This document shows positions 15,695 through 25,379 of a stretch of DNA of 64,000 nucleotides, piece after piece. The notes beneath the pieces were generated by a model. That model was not told the origin of the DNA and ran no database searches. It was given only the letters and a program-made list of their open reading frames with translations. The position numbers were made by a program, and so were the translations under genes. Every line of letters starts with the position of its first letter. The first letter of the stretch is position 1. The DNA comes from Kribbella caucasensis (lineage in GTDB: Bacteria > Actinomycetota > Actinomycetes > Propionibacteriales > Kribbellaceae), in NCBI RefSeq assembly GCF_004361855.1, contig NZ_SNWQ01000002.1, positions 434,001-498,000 on the forward strand, read 5' to 3'.

Positions 15695-16939
15695 GTGGGG
15701 AGTAGTGCTCGGGAGGTTGCCTCCTGGGTGGAGGGGGCGCATCGGGAGTACTGGGCCACGGTGCTGACGGCCGCCGTCCGGGTGACCCGGGATCTGGATC
15801 TGGCCGAGGACTGCGCGCAGGACGCGTTCGTCCGGGCGTTGCGGGCCTGGCCGGACGGGGTACCGGAGAATCCGGCCGGCTGGCTGGTCACGGTGGTGCG
15901 GCGGTTGGCGCTGGACCGGCTGCGGCGGGAGACGACGCTGCGGCGGAAGTTGCCGTTGCTGATCGAGGATCCGGTCGCGGCGGAGGACGACGAGCGGCCG
16001 ACGGATCCGTTGCGGTTGGTGTTCACCTGTTGCCACCCGGCGCTGGCGCGGGATTCGCAGGTGGCGTTGACGTTGCGGTTGATCTGCGGGTTGACCACCC
16101 GCGAGGTGGCCGCGGGGTTGCTGATCAGCGAGGCGACGGCGGCCGCGCGGATCACCCGGGCGAAGAAGAAGATCGCGGCCGCCGGTATCCCGTACCGGAT
16201 CCCCACGGATGAGGAGTTGCCCGCCCGGCTGGACGCCGTACTGACGGTGGTGCACCTGGTCTACACGGCCGGTCACGTTGCGGCGGGGCCGGAGCTGACC
16301 CGGACCGATCTGACCGGGCGGGCGATCGGGTTGGCGCGGTTGCTGGTTCGGTTGATGCCGGCCGAACCGGAACCGCAGGCGCTGCTCGGGTTGCTGTTGA
16401 TGACGCAGGCACGCGGTAACGCCCGGGTGAGTCAGGACGGCGAACTCGTCCTGCTCGCCGACCAGGACCGCTCCAGGTGGGACGCGCGGATGATCGCGGA
16501 AGGCGTGTCGCGCGCGACGGCTGCGCTGCAGCAGGGACACGGGCGGTTCGCCTTGCAGGCCGCGATCGCCGGGTTGCACGTGACCGCGCCGTCCTGGGAG
16601 CGGACCGACTGGACTCAGGTGGTCCGGATGTACGACGCGATGCTGGTCGGCTGGCCGTCCCCGATCGTCGAGCTCAACCGGGCGGCCGCGCACAGCTTGG
16701 TACCGGGGGCCGACCTGACCGCCGTACTCCGGGAGCTCGATGCTCTGGGCAACCAGTCGGCACTGAAGTCGTACGCCTACCTGCCGGCCGCGCGGGCCGA
16801 CGTACTGGCGCGGCTGGGCCGGCCCGACGAGGCGGTGCGGGCGTACGACGAGGCGATCGCGCTGACCGTGAACGAGGCTGAAAGGCGGTTCCTGCACAGG
16901 CGGCGAGCGTCGTTGCTGTCGGCCGCGCCGAGTGCTTGA
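15695..16939 (+). CDS. ECF RNA polymerase sigma factor, ECF42 type with C-terminal TPR extension
   Basis: 414 residues from the GTG at 15695, chosen because AGGAGG ends 8 nt before it; an in-frame GTG at 15686 overlaps that site. Sigma region 2 (about 8-80: LDLAEDCAQDAFVRALRAWP, GWLVTVVRRLALDRLRR) and region 4 (about 115-170: LTLRLICGLTTREVAAGLLI, then ATAAARITRAKKKI) are followed by a long helical extension of about 220 residues with TPR-like repeats, ending in ARLGRPDEAVRAYDEAIALT. The extension plus the upstream DGPF gene identifies group ECF42, in which the C-terminal part is needed for activity. There is no anti-sigma gene. Confidence 0.9.
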   Translation: MGSSAREVASWVEGAHREYWATVLTAAVRVTRDLDLAEDCAQDAFVRALRAWPDGVPENPAGWLVTVVRRLALDRLRRETTLRRKLPLLIEDPVAAEDDERPTDPLRLVFTCCHPALARDSQVALTLRLICGLTTREVAAGLLISEATAAARITRAKKKIAAAGIPYRIPTDEELPARLDAVLTVVHLVYTAGHVAAGPELTRTDLTGRAIGLARLLVRLMPAEPEPQALLGLLLMTQARGNARVSQDGELVLLADQDRSRWDARMIAEGVSRATAALQQGHGRFALQAAIAGLHVTAPSWERTDWTQVVRMYDAMLVGWPSPIVELNRAAAHSLVPGADLTAVLRELDALGNQSALKSYAYLPAARADVLARLGRPDEAVRAYDEAIALTVNEAERRFLHRRRASLLSAAPSA

Positions 16940-16946
16940 CTGGAGT

Positions 16947-17330
16947 ATGAGTTACCCGCGGCAGGGAACTCCGTTGTCGCCCTCCGAAGAGCGGACGTGG
17001 AGCATGATCGCCCACATCGGCTCGCTGGTCGCGGCCTGGTTCGCGATGGGGTTCCTGTGCCCGCTGGTGGTCTGGCTGGTCTACCGGGACCGGTCCGACT
17101 TCGTCCGCCGGCACGCGCTGGAGTCGCTGAACTTCCAGATCTCGCTGCTGATCTACGGCATCGTTGCGGCGATCCTGGTCGCGATCACGTTCGGCCTCGG
17201 CATCCTGATCGTGATCCCGGCGGCGTTCATCGGGGTGATCGCCGCTCTGGTCGTCATCATCCTGGCGACGGTCGCGGCGTCCGGCGGGCGCGAGTACCGA
17301 TACCCGCTGACGCTCCGGCTGGTGAAATAA
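16947..17330 (+). CDS. DUF4870 (Tic20-like) membrane protein
   Basis: 127 residues. The ATG at 16947 lies 7 bp after the sigma stop; an in-frame GTG at 16932 would overlap it. The N-terminus SPSEERTWSMIAHIGSLVAA and VVWLVYRDRSDFVRRHALES are characteristic of DUF4870, followed by two or three membrane helices (about 30-50, 70-115). Function is unknown; members resemble the Tic20 family of small membrane proteins. It may be co-transcribed with the ECF42 gene. Confidence 0.85.
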   Translation: MSYPRQGTPLSPSEERTWSMIAHIGSLVAAWFAMGFLCPLVVWLVYRDRSDFVRRHALESLNFQISLLIYGIVAAILVAITFGLGILIVIPAAFIGVIAALVVIILATVAASGGREYRYPLTLRLVK

Positions 17331-17337
17331 CCCCAGC

Positions 17338-18363
17338 TCAGTACGGGACGCCGTCGCGCAGGTTGTGCAGGCTGGTGGGGTCGGCCAGCAGGGTGGGCAG
17401 TCGGCGTTGGTTGAGGGGCGAGACCAGGCCGGCCAGCTCCGTGGGTCGGTGCCAGGCGAGGCCGAGGATCTCGCGGCCGTCGGGGTGCAGCCGGTCGATC
17501 AGGTCGGGCTCGTGGACGCCCCCGTCGTACAGGATCTCGATCGCGTCGCCCCAGCCCTCCCAGCGCGGCAGCCAGTCGATCGCGAGGACACCGGCGATCG
17601 GGAGCGCGACGCCGAGTTCCTCCTCCATCTCGCGGCTCGCGCCGGTCGCCGGATCCTCGTCCGGCTCGACCACGCCGCCGGGGAGTTCCAGGTCCTTCTT
17701 GTAGCTGACCTTGCAGAGCAGTACGCGGCCCTCGGTGTCGCGGACCACGACGTGCGCGATCACGCGTTTCTTCGGCAGCACCGAGTCCATCAGCGCGGTC
17801 CAACCGGACAGACTGTCGGCACGTGGATCGTCCCAGCGCAGTCCGTAGACGGCCACGTCGCGCCGTTCACCACGCAGTACGGCGCCGCCGCGGAGCAGGC
17901 CCTCTCGGCGGAAGCCCGAGCGGATCGCGACCCGGGTGGACGCGCGGTTCTCCGGGTCCACCTCGACCTGCAACCGTTCGAGGCCGAGCTCGCCGAATGC
18001 GTAGACCACCAGCAACCGGACCGCGCGCTGGGCGATCCGCCGGCCCCGGTACGGCTTGTACGTCGCCCAGGTGACCCCGCCGACCCCGGTCGCGAGCTGC
18101 TGGACCTGGACCGAGCCGACCGGACCGGTCTCGCCGGCGAGCTCGACGACGAAGTTCACCACCGACCGGTCGTCGTCGTACCCCCGCTGCCAGCGCTTGA
18201 CCGCCTCCGCCAGGCGGGATCGGGGTGCCTCGGCCGGGAGGTCGAACCAGCGGGCCAGCTCATCGTCCGCCAGCCCGTGCGCGATGTCGATGTCCTCGTC
18301 CCGCCACGGCCGTAGGGTCAGTTCACCGTCAGTAAGGGTGGGTTGCGGCGGCACACCAGTCAC
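17338..18363 (-). CDS. GNAT acetyltransferase-Nudix hydrolase fusion
   Basis: 341 residues in two domains. Residues 12-175 are a GNAT acetyltransferase of the RimJ/RimL type (LRPWRDEDI, the acetyl-CoA loop YRGRRIAQRAVRLLVVYAF, and the ENRASTRVAIRSGFRREG helix). Residues 198-330 are a Nudix hydrolase with a complete box from Gly230 to Val252 (Glu236, Arg244, Glu245, Glu248, Glu249). The fusion could modify a ribosomal protein or amino group and cleave a nucleoside diphosphate derivative; no pathway is evident. It converges on the DUF4870 gene with 7 bp between stops. Confidence 0.88.
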   Translation of the reverse strand: MTGVPPQPTLTDGELTLRPWRDEDIDIAHGLADDELARWFDLPAEAPRSRLAEAVKRWQRGYDDDRSVVNFVVELAGETGPVGSVQVQQLATGVGGVTWATYKPYRGRRIAQRAVRLLVVYAFGELGLERLQVEVDPENRASTRVAIRSGFRREGLLRGGAVLRGERRDVAVYGLRWDDPRADSLSGWTALMDSVLPKKRVIAHVVVRDTEGRVLLCKVSYKKDLELPGGVVEPDEDPATGASREMEEELGVALPIAGVLAIDWLPRWEGWGDAIEILYDGGVHEPDLIDRLHPDGREILGLAWHRPTELAGLVSPLNQRRLPTLLADPTSLHNLRDGVPY

Positions 18364-18485
18364 GCCTGAACGTTACACGGCCCCGACCTACCCCCTTCCC
18401 GGCCGACGGAGAACCGTGCACACTGGACCGCAACCTTCCCCCCGGGTGACGCATCGAGGCAGAGCAGAGGCGAGAGGACACCCGG

Positions 18486-19817
18486 ATGCTGAAGAGATCT
18501 ATCGCGCTGGCCGGTTCGGTGGCGCTGCTTGGGGGAGTGACCGGCCAGGTCGCGCAGGCCGATACCCGGAAGGCCGCGGCGATCAGCGCCGTCCAGGTCG
18601 AATGGGCGGACGCCGAGCACACCAACATCAAGATCACCTGGACCGAGACCACTCCGGTCGCCAACACGCTCTCGCTGGGGACCAGCGGCAGCCCGGTGAC
18701 CACCGAGTTCGGCGTGAGCCCGGTGGGGGCCGACAACGAGTTCATCATCGACTCGGCCAGCCTCCTCGATTCGGCCGGCCACAGCAGCACCGCGGACCCG
18801 GCCGCGAAGAGCTGGATCGTGGTCGCGGCGGACGGCGAGACATCGGCCAGGTCAGCCGACTTCGACAGATTCCTGTACCAGCCGTCGGGTGTGACGGTGT
18901 CGTTCACCGCCGACAACCAGATCAGCTGGTCGATACCGGCCAGCCCAAATAGTGTCCAGGACGACCCGCTCGACGTGCCGAGTCAGCTCCGCTACCTGGT
19001 GATCCGCCGGCTCGACCCCGATCCGGCGTCGGCAGGATCGGCGTGCCAGAACGAGGACGTCGCGACTACCAGTACGACGACCGGCGTGGTCGCGCCCAAC
19101 GGGCAGCCGTACGAGCTGTCCGTGAACCCCGACAACGAATGGGGTGCGCGCCTCGGACCGGTGGCCAACGTCAGGCTGGCCACATCGGCGACGATCAGCG
19201 CGCCCGCCAGCTCGCCGTACGGCGGGAACACGACGATCACCGGGCAGGTCACCGGTCGATCGCTCCAGATCAGCGGCCCGCCCAGCGACCCGATCTGCGA
19301 CGAGGCGACCATTGGAGTGCCGAACCAGTCGGTCGTGCTGCAGCAGCGGACGTCGAGCACGGCGGCGTGGACAGTGGTCGGCACCACCAAGACCGACGCC
19401 ACCGGCAAGTACACCGCGGTCGTGAAGAACCCGGGCCACCGCGAGTACCGAGTCGTCCCCGCGAACACCGGCGGGGTCGGCGCGGCCGCGCACGGCGCCG
19501 CACCGACCGCGAGCAGAGCGGTCCGTGCGATCACGCGCGTCGTGTCGGCGAAGTTCATCCAGCCGGTGATCACCTACGGCACCAAGCCGCAGGCCTACCT
19601 CTGGGTCGACCCGGCCGGGACGCAGCAGGCGGCGCTGCAGTTCAAGAACGCCAGCGGTGTCTGGCAGGGCGTCATGTACAAGACCCTGTACGCCGGCCGC
19701 GGCATCGCCACGTACTCCTGGAACCGCCGCGGCGCCACCCAGTTCCGCTGGTGGGTCCCCGCCACCCCAACCGCCGACGCCACCTACAGCGGCATCTTCA
19801 CGTTGACTGTTCGCTGA
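18486..19817 (+). CDS. Secreted protein of a tandem paralog family, copy 1
   Basis: 443 residues. A signal peptide (LKRSIALAGSVALLGGVTG, cleavage near VAQA-DT) indicates export. Three parts recur in the next genes: a first beta domain with VEWADAEHTNIKITWTET (fibronectin-III-like flavour), a second with the stretch PYGGNTTITGQVTG and VVLQQRTSS...AWTVVGTTKTDATGKYTA (Ig-like), and a highly conserved C-terminal domain from about 345 with TRVVSAKFIQPVITYGTKP, QAYLWVDPAGTQ, LQFKNASGVWQG, LYAGRG and TQFRWWVP. I do not recognise a named family. No catalytic pattern is seen; a structural or surface-binding role is possible. Confidence 0.75.
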   Translation: MLKRSIALAGSVALLGGVTGQVAQADTRKAAAISAVQVEWADAEHTNIKITWTETTPVANTLSLGTSGSPVTTEFGVSPVGADNEFIIDSASLLDSAGHSSTADPAAKSWIVVAADGETSARSADFDRFLYQPSGVTVSFTADNQISWSIPASPNSVQDDPLDVPSQLRYLVIRRLDPDPASAGSACQNEDVATTSTTTGVVAPNGQPYELSVNPDNEWGARLGPVANVRLATSATISAPASSPYGGNTTITGQVTGRSLQISGPPSDPICDEATIGVPNQSVVLQQRTSSTAAWTVVGTTKTDATGKYTAVVKNPGHREYRVVPANTGGVGAAAHGAAPTASRAVRAITRVVSAKFIQPVITYGTKPQAYLWVDPAGTQQAALQFKNASGVWQGVMYKTLYAGRGIATYSWNRRGATQFRWWVPATPTADATYSGIFTLTVR

Positions 19818-19881
19818 TTCGCAACTTCCGCGCGGGCCCCTGCATCGAGAGAGGAGTAGAGACAGACACCTGGGGGCTTTC

Positions 19882-21186
19882 ATGCTGAAGAGATCATTGG
19901 CAGCGAGCGTTGTCCTGCTCCTGAGTCCACAAGCACTGAGCACACAAGCGATGGCGGCCGTCGCGGTTGACGAAGTGACGATCGGGTGGGCGGATGCCAC
20001 CCACACCAAGATCCGCGTGACCTGGACCGAGACCGCGCCGGTGGCGAACACGCTGCGGCTCGAGGTCGGGTGGTGGGAGGAACCGCTGCCGCTCGGCTCG
20101 GTCGCGGCGACGGCTCCGAACGAGGCGCTGATCAACACCAGTTACCTGGGCTACAAGACCAGCAACGAGAGCGCGCAGATCGTGGTCGCGGACCCGGCGG
20201 GCAACGAGGCCCGGTCGGTCTCGTTCGACCGGTACCTCCGGCAGGGATCCGCGCCGAACCTGGCCCTGGCGCCGGATCGCTCGCTGCGCTGGACGTTGCC
20301 GGCCGAGCAGCCCGACACGACGCCGAACGATCCACTCGACCTCGCCGGCACGACGAAGTACACGCCCAGGTTGGTGCTGGACATGCAGCCGCGCGTGGTC
20401 GGGGACTGCGGCGAGCTGAGGTTGCCGACGACGAGCGAGGATTCCGGGCTGATCCCTGAGCAGGGCAAGCCCAGTGACGTCACGATCGGCACCGCCAATG
20501 AGTGGAATCCGCGCGGAGCGAGTGATGAATTCGGCGGCACGATCGCCACGACCGGTCTGACGGTCACGGGCCCGTCCTCGACGCCGTACGGATCGGCTCT
20601 GCAGCTCACTGGTGAGGTCCGGTACCGGTACATCACGATGAACGCCGCGGACGTCTGCAAGGAGACCAGCTACCTCCTGCCGAACGAGCCACTCGTACTG
20701 CAAGGCCGCAACTCCAGTACGTCGCCCTGGTACGTCGTCGGCAACCTCAAGACCGACGTCTACGGCAGATACACCGCGACGGTGAAGAACCCCGGCGGCC
20801 GCGAGTACCGGGTGGTTCGGCCCGACACCTCATGGATCAATGGTTTCCAGTACGGCGCTGCCGCGAGCTTGACCGTCCGGGCGACAACCCGCCTCGTGTC
20901 GGCCAAGTTCGTCCAGCCGGTGATCTCGTTGGGGACAAGGCCGCAGGCATATCTGTGGGTGGATCCGGCCGGGACGCAGAAGGCGGCGCTGCAGTTCAAG
21001 AACGCGAGTGGGGCGTGGCAGGGCCTGACCTACAAGACCTTGTACGCCGGTCGCGGGCTGGTCTCCTTCCCATGGAACCGGCGAGGCAGCGTCCAGTTCC
21101 GGTGGTGGGTGCCGGGGAGCACCACGAGCACCGGGCTGGTGGTCGACCCCGTCTACAGCAGCCCCTTCTCCCTGACCGTCCGCTGA
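19882..21186 (+). CDS. Secreted protein of a tandem paralog family, copy 2
   Basis: 434 residues. It has the same layout as copy 1: signal peptide (LKRSLAASVVLLLSPQALST), first beta domain (VTIGWADATHTKIRVTWTET), Ig-like middle (PYGSALQLTGEV, LVLQGRNSSTSPWYVVGNLK) and the conserved end (TRLVSAKFVQPVISLGTRP through FRWWVPGSTTSTG). The gap to copy 1 is 64 bp and contains GGGGG before the ATG. Cysteine pairs in the middle (DCGELRLP and DVCKETSYLL) may form disulfides outside the cell. It probably arose by tandem duplication, with the C-terminal domain kept most strictly. Function is unknown. Confidence 0.75.
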   Translation: MLKRSLAASVVLLLSPQALSTQAMAAVAVDEVTIGWADATHTKIRVTWTETAPVANTLRLEVGWWEEPLPLGSVAATAPNEALINTSYLGYKTSNESAQIVVADPAGNEARSVSFDRYLRQGSAPNLALAPDRSLRWTLPAEQPDTTPNDPLDLAGTTKYTPRLVLDMQPRVVGDCGELRLPTTSEDSGLIPEQGKPSDVTIGTANEWNPRGASDEFGGTIATTGLTVTGPSSTPYGSALQLTGEVRYRYITMNAADVCKETSYLLPNEPLVLQGRNSSTSPWYVVGNLKTDVYGRYTATVKNPGGREYRVVRPDTSWINGFQYGAAASLTVRATTRLVSAKFVQPVISLGTRPQAYLWVDPAGTQKAALQFKNASGAWQGLTYKTLYAGRGLVSFPWNRRGSVQFRWWVPGSTTSTGLVVDPVYSSPFSLTVR

Positions 21187-21199
21187 GGAAGGACCTGAC

Positions 21200-22507
21200 A
21201 TGCTGACACATTCCCTCGCGATGCTGGGTCTTCTGGGCAGTCTCGGAGCCACTCCGCCCGCGCCGGTCGACATCTTCGCCGGCGGCGTTCGACTGGCCTG
21301 GGCTGACACCACCTACGAGAACATCCGGATCACCTGGACCGAGGCCACACCCGCCCCGAACACGATCACGTTCGAACGGCCGGGTCTGCCGGATCGGCAA
21401 CTGCGGATCATCCCGGCCGACGCCCCGAACGAAGTCCTTATCGACCGCTGGAGCCTGGTCCCGAACGGCGATCCGGCGGCGGTGGGCCGCATCGTGGTGT
21501 CCGAGCCGATGGGTGACGAGGCCCGCTCGGCCGACTTCGATCGCTACATCCGATCGACTCCGAGTCCCAGCCTCGCCTTCACGGCGGACGGCGGACTCCG
21601 TTGGACGGTGCCGCCCGAGCCGGGGACGGACACCACCCCGAACGACCCGCTCGACGTCGACCAGCCACTGCGCTACGTGCCGGAGTTACTCCTCGACGAA
21701 CTTCCACACACGGTGATGGACTGCGGCCAGATCAGGTTGCCGGCGACAACGATCCCGAGCGGGGTGATCGCCAACCGGAACAAGCCATACAGCATGATCC
21801 TGCGCACGGTCAACGAGTGGAATCCGGGCGGCCAGTACAACCCGGGAGCTGAGGTCGCCACCACGTCGATCACCTTGACCGCACCCGCCTCCACGCCGTA
21901 TGGCGCGACGACCACATTGACCGGCACGGTGTCCAGCCGGTGGATCTACCAGTCGGGTCGGCCGCCGGCGTGTCAGGAGGTCGATGGGTGGCAGGGCGGT
22001 GGCGATCAGGTCATCCTGCAGGCGCGTAACTCCAGCGCCGGACCGTGGTACGTCGTCGGCCTCACGAAGACGATCGAAGGCGGCAAGTACACCTTCGCCG
22101 TCCGCAATCCAGGTGCGCGGGAGTACCGGACGGTCGTGCCTGCCTCTATTGGCGGCAACAGCGCCCGATACGGCAGCACCTCGACCGTGAAGCTGGTGAA
22201 GTCCACGACCCGCGTCGTGTCGGCCAAGTTCATCCAGCCGGTGATCCCGTATGGGACCAAGCCGCAGGCGTACCTCTGGGTCGACCCGGCCGGATCGCAG
22301 CGGGCCGCGTTGCAGTTCAAGAACGCGAGCGGCGCGTGGCAGGGGTTGACGTGGAAGTCCCTGTACGCCGGTCGCGGGCTGATCGCGTTCAACTGGTATC
22401 GCCGCGGCGCGACCCAGTTCCGCTGGTGGGTGCCAGGCAGTACGACGAGTACTGGGCTGAAGGTGGACCCGGTCTACAGCGGCACCTTCTCGGTCACGAT
22501 CAGGTGA
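21200..22507 (+). CDS. Secreted protein of a tandem paralog family, copy 3
   Basis: 435 residues, 13 bp after copy 2, with a GAGGAAGGAC ribosome site. The signal peptide is short (THSLAMLGLLGSLGA). The body follows the family plan: VRLAWADTTYENIRITWTEA, DCGQIRLPATTIPSG, PYGATTTLTGTV, VILQARNSSAGPWYVVGLTK, and the end domain TRVVSAKFIQPVIPYGTKP to FRWWVPGSTTSTG. The middle region differs most (an extra DGWQGGGD loop). Copies 2 and 3 probably share an mRNA. Function is unknown. Confidence 0.75.
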   Translation: MLTHSLAMLGLLGSLGATPPAPVDIFAGGVRLAWADTTYENIRITWTEATPAPNTITFERPGLPDRQLRIIPADAPNEVLIDRWSLVPNGDPAAVGRIVVSEPMGDEARSADFDRYIRSTPSPSLAFTADGGLRWTVPPEPGTDTTPNDPLDVDQPLRYVPELLLDELPHTVMDCGQIRLPATTIPSGVIANRNKPYSMILRTVNEWNPGGQYNPGAEVATTSITLTAPASTPYGATTTLTGTVSSRWIYQSGRPPACQEVDGWQGGGDQVILQARNSSAGPWYVVGLTKTIEGGKYTFAVRNPGAREYRTVVPASIGGNSARYGSTSTVKLVKSTTRVVSAKFIQPVIPYGTKPQAYLWVDPAGSQRAALQFKNASGAWQGLTWKSLYAGRGLIAFNWYRRGATQFRWWVPGSTTSTGLKVDPVYSGTFSVTIR

Positions 22508-22532
22508 TCTCGGAGTCCGGCTCCACCTTTTG

Positions 22533-22586
22533 AGTCTGCTCGGTCGTCCAACGGGTGCCTCGACTTCCGGGGTGATCGAGCAGACT
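22533..22586. terminator. Inverted repeat between paralogs 3 and 4
   Basis: AGTCTGCTCG (22533-22542) pairs with CGAGCAGACT (22577-22586) around a 34-nt loop. It could end the copy-3 transcript or act in the leader of the fourth paralog. Confidence 0.45.
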
Positions 22587-22596
22587 GGGGGAACAG

Positions 22597-22944
22597 ATGC
22601 TGAAGAAGTCATTGGCGGCGTTGGCCGTGGTGGGTGGGCTGACGGTGCCGGGGGTGGCGCACGCCGTACCGACGGGCTCGACCGCGTCGAACGTCCAACT
22701 GGCCTGGGTGGACGGGAAGATCCGGATCACCTGGACCGAGCCGGCCGGTATCCCGAACGGGATCGCCATGGAGGCGACCGGCCAGGAGATCAAAGGGCTC
22801 GGGACCACCACCGCGGCCGGTCCGAACGAGCTGGTGGTGCCGGCGTCCGCGCTGGACGGTCGGCGCCTCCACCGGCAGCACTGGGCGGCCGGTGGACGCG
22901 GCTTACACCTATCCGTTCACGCTGATCGTTCTCTAGTGCTCTGA
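22597..22944 (+). pseudogene. Secreted protein paralog, copy 4, collapsed by an internal deletion and frameshift
   Basis: It starts like its neighbours: signal peptide (LKKSLAALAVVGGLTVPGVAHA) and VQLAWVDGKIRITWTEPAGI, up to about residue 87. At about 22858 the sequence jumps to the extreme end of the family, but in another frame: 22859-22936 read in that frame gives VGASTGSTGRPVDAAYTYPF then TLIVL and a stop, matching GSTTSTGLVVDPVYSSPFSL of the other copies. About 900 bp is missing and the frame is shifted. The open frame itself runs on as an unrelated tail to 22944 and overlaps the end of glgB on the other strand. Confidence 0.8.
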
Positions 22945-25260
22945 GGACGACTGGCCGTCGTGGCGTAGCCAGACAGCGCCGAGAGGTGGGACCGAGATCT
23001 CGGCGCTGCTGGTGAGGCCGTGCCAGCCGAGGCCGTTCGCGTGGAAACCGCCGAAGTTGCCGACACCCGATCCGCCGTACAGGGTGGCGTCGGTGTTGAT
23101 GACCTCCTGCCAGAAACCGCCGAACGGCAGGCCGACCCGGTACCCGTGGTGCGGGAGGGCGGAGAAGTTCACCACGCAGGCGAGGGTGGGTTCACCCTCC
23201 TCGCCGTACCGGATGAAACTGAAGACGTTGTTGCCGGCGTCGTTGGCGTCGATCCAGGAGAACCGCTCGGGGATGTGGTCCGCGCCCCACAGCGCCTTGG
23301 TCTCGCGGTACGTGTGGTTCAGGTCCTTGACCAGTTGCAGCAGGCCCTGGTGGTCGGCGTGGTCCAGCAGCCACCAGTCGAGCTCGCCCTTCTCGGACCA
23401 CTCCGACTCCTGGCCGAACTCGCCGCCCATGAAGAGCAACTGCTTGCCCGGGTGCGCCCACATCGTCGCCAGGTACGCGCGCAGGTTGGCCAGCTGCTGC
23501 CAGCGGTCGCCCGGCATCTTGCGCAGCAGCGAACCCTTGCCGTGCACGACTTCATCGTGGGACAGCGGCAGGACGAAGTTCTCCGAGTACGCGTACATCA
23601 TCGAGAACGTCATCTCGTGATGGTGGTACTGCCGGTGGATCGGCTCGTGCTCCAGATAGCGTAGCGAGTCGTTCATCCAGCCCATGTTCCACTTGAAGCC
23701 GAAGCCGAGACCGCCCAGATGCGTGGCCCGGGTGACGCCCGGCCAGGAGGTGGACTCCTCGGCCACGGTGATCACGCCCGGGACCCGCTTGTAGAGGGTC
23801 GCGTTCATCTCCTGCAGGAACGAGACGGCCTCCAGGTTCTCCCGGCCGCCGTACTGGTTCGGCACCCACTCGCCCTCGTTGCGGGAGTAGTCCAGGTAGA
23901 GCATCGAGGCGACCGCGTCCACCCGCAGGCCGTCGATGTGGAACTCCTCGGCCCAGTAGATCGCGTTCGCGACCAGGAAGTTGCGGACCTGGGGGCGGCC
24001 GAAGTCGAACACCAGCGTGCCCCAGTCCGGCTGCTCGCCGCGGCGCGGGTCCGGGTGCTCGTAGAGCGGGGTGCCGTCGAACCGGGCCAGCGCCCAGGCG
24101 TCCTTGGGGAAGTGGGCCGGCACCCAGTCGACGAGCACGCCGATGCCCGCCTGGTGCAGCCGATCGACCAGGTGGCGGAAGTCGTCGGGGTCGCCGAACC
24201 GGGACGTCGGGGCGAAGTACGAGGTGACCTGGTACCCCCACGATCCGCCGAACGGGTGCTCCATCACCGGCATCAGCTCGACATGGGTGAACCCGAGATC
24301 GGTGACGTAGGCAACCAACTCGTCGGCCAGCTCGCGATAGGTCCTGCCCTTCCGCCAGGAGCCGAGGTGGACCTCGTAGACGCTCATCGGTTCGCGGTAC
24401 GCCTGGGCCGCGGCGCGCTGCTCGAGCCAGGCCGCGTCGTTCCACTCGTACTTCGACTCGTGCACGACCGACGCGTTCGCCGGCGGAGTCTCGGCCAGGT
24501 TCGCCATCGGGTCGGCCTTCTGCCGCCAGACCCCGTCGCGGCCGCAGATGTCGAACTTGTACCGCGTGCCCGGGCCGACACCGGGGACGAACAGCTCCCA
24601 GACGCCGCTGGAACCCATCGTCCGCATCGGGTGCGCGCGGCCGTCCCAGAAGTTGAAGTCCGCGGTCAGCCGGATCCCTTGCGCGTTCGGCGCCCAGACC
24701 GCGAACGAGGTGCCGGTGACGGTGCCGGTCGGGCCGTCGTACCGGCGTACGTGGGCGCCGAGGACGGTCCAGAGCTGCTCGTGCCGGCCCTCGCCGATCA
24801 GGTGCAGGTCCATCTCGCCGAGCGACGGGAGATAGCGGTACGGGTCGTCGACCTCGACCGCGGGCCCGTCGGTGTAGGTGACCTCGAGCCGGTAGTCGGG
24901 CACCTTGTCGACCTCGAGTACGCCGATCCAGATCCCGTCGAACTCGTGCTCCAGCCCGACCCGCTCACCGTCGTACACGGCCGTCACCGAACTCGCGAAC
25001 GGCCGTAACACCCGCAACGTGACCGCGCCTTCCCCCAAATGCGGCCCAAGCACCTGATGCGGATCGTGGTACGTCCCCCCGACCAGGCGCTCCAGCACCC
25101 CCCGCTCCACCACCACAGCCTTCCCCACCAGCTGCTCGGCCGGATCCGCTTGCGCCACGGGATCCGCCTGCTCCACCGGGCTCTCCGCCGGCTGGTGTTC
25201 AGGCTCCGTCATCTCAGCGGAGATCGGCGTCTCCACCCGGTCACGCTCCGTCGAATCCAT
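22933..25260 (-). CDS. glgB: 1,4-alpha-glucan branching enzyme
   Basis: 775 residues from the ATG at 25260 (an ATG at 25269 is also possible). After a Glu/Gln/Ala-rich leader (1-45) come the two N-terminal CBM48 modules of long GlgB enzymes, then the GH13 barrel with [17 protein letters not shown] (nucleophile Asp), [11 protein letters not shown] (acid/base Glu) and [16 protein letters not shown] (transition-state Asp), and an all-beta end ([20 protein letters not shown]). It creates alpha-1,6 branches in the glucan made by GlgE. Third in line after treS and mak on the minus strand, but separated from mak by a strong hairpin. Confidence 0.95.
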   Translation of the reverse strand: MDSTERDRVETPISAEMTEPEHQPAESPVEQADPVAQADPAEQLVGKAVVVERGVLERLVGGTYHDPHQVLGPHLGEGAVTLRVLRPFASSVTAVYDGERVGLEHEFDGIWIGVLEVDKVPDYRLEVTYTDGPAVEVDDPYRYLPSLGEMDLHLIGEGRHEQLWTVLGAHVRRYDGPTGTVTGTSFAVWAPNAQGIRLTADFNFWDGRAHPMRTMGSSGVWELFVPGVGPGTRYKFDICGRDGVWRQKADPMANLAETPPANASVVHESKYEWNDAAWLEQRAAAQAYREPMSVYEVHLGSWRKGRTYRELADELVAYVTDLGFTHVELMPVMEHPFGGSWGYQVTSYFAPTSRFGDPDDFRHLVDRLHQAGIGVLVDWVPAHFPKDAWALARFDGTPLYEHPDPRRGEQPDWGTLVFDFGRPQVRNFLVANAIYWAEEFHIDGLRVDAVASMLYLDYSRNEGEWVPNQYGGRENLEAVSFLQEMNATLYKRVPGVITVAEESTSWPGVTRATHLGGLGFGFKWNMGWMNDSLRYLEHEPIHRQYHHHEMTFSMMYAYSENFVLPLSHDEVVHGKGSLLRKMPGDRWQQLANLRAYLATMWAHPGKQLLFMGGEFGQESEWSEKGELDWWLLDHADHQGLLQLVKDLNHTYRETKALWGADHIPERFSWIDANDAGNNVFSFIRYGEEGEPTLACVVNFSALPHHGYRVGLPFGGFWQEVINTDATLYGGSGVGNFGGFHANGLGWHGLTSSAEISVPPLGAVWLRHDGQSSSEH

Positions 25261-25379
25261 AAACCCCATCCTGCCCGATCCAGACGTCCACTTCTGCACC
25301 CCGTACCCGACGCTCTGCGAAGTACACAAGGACTTCATCAACGGCCGCTCCGGGGGATCGCATGCCGTCCGGGGACTGT

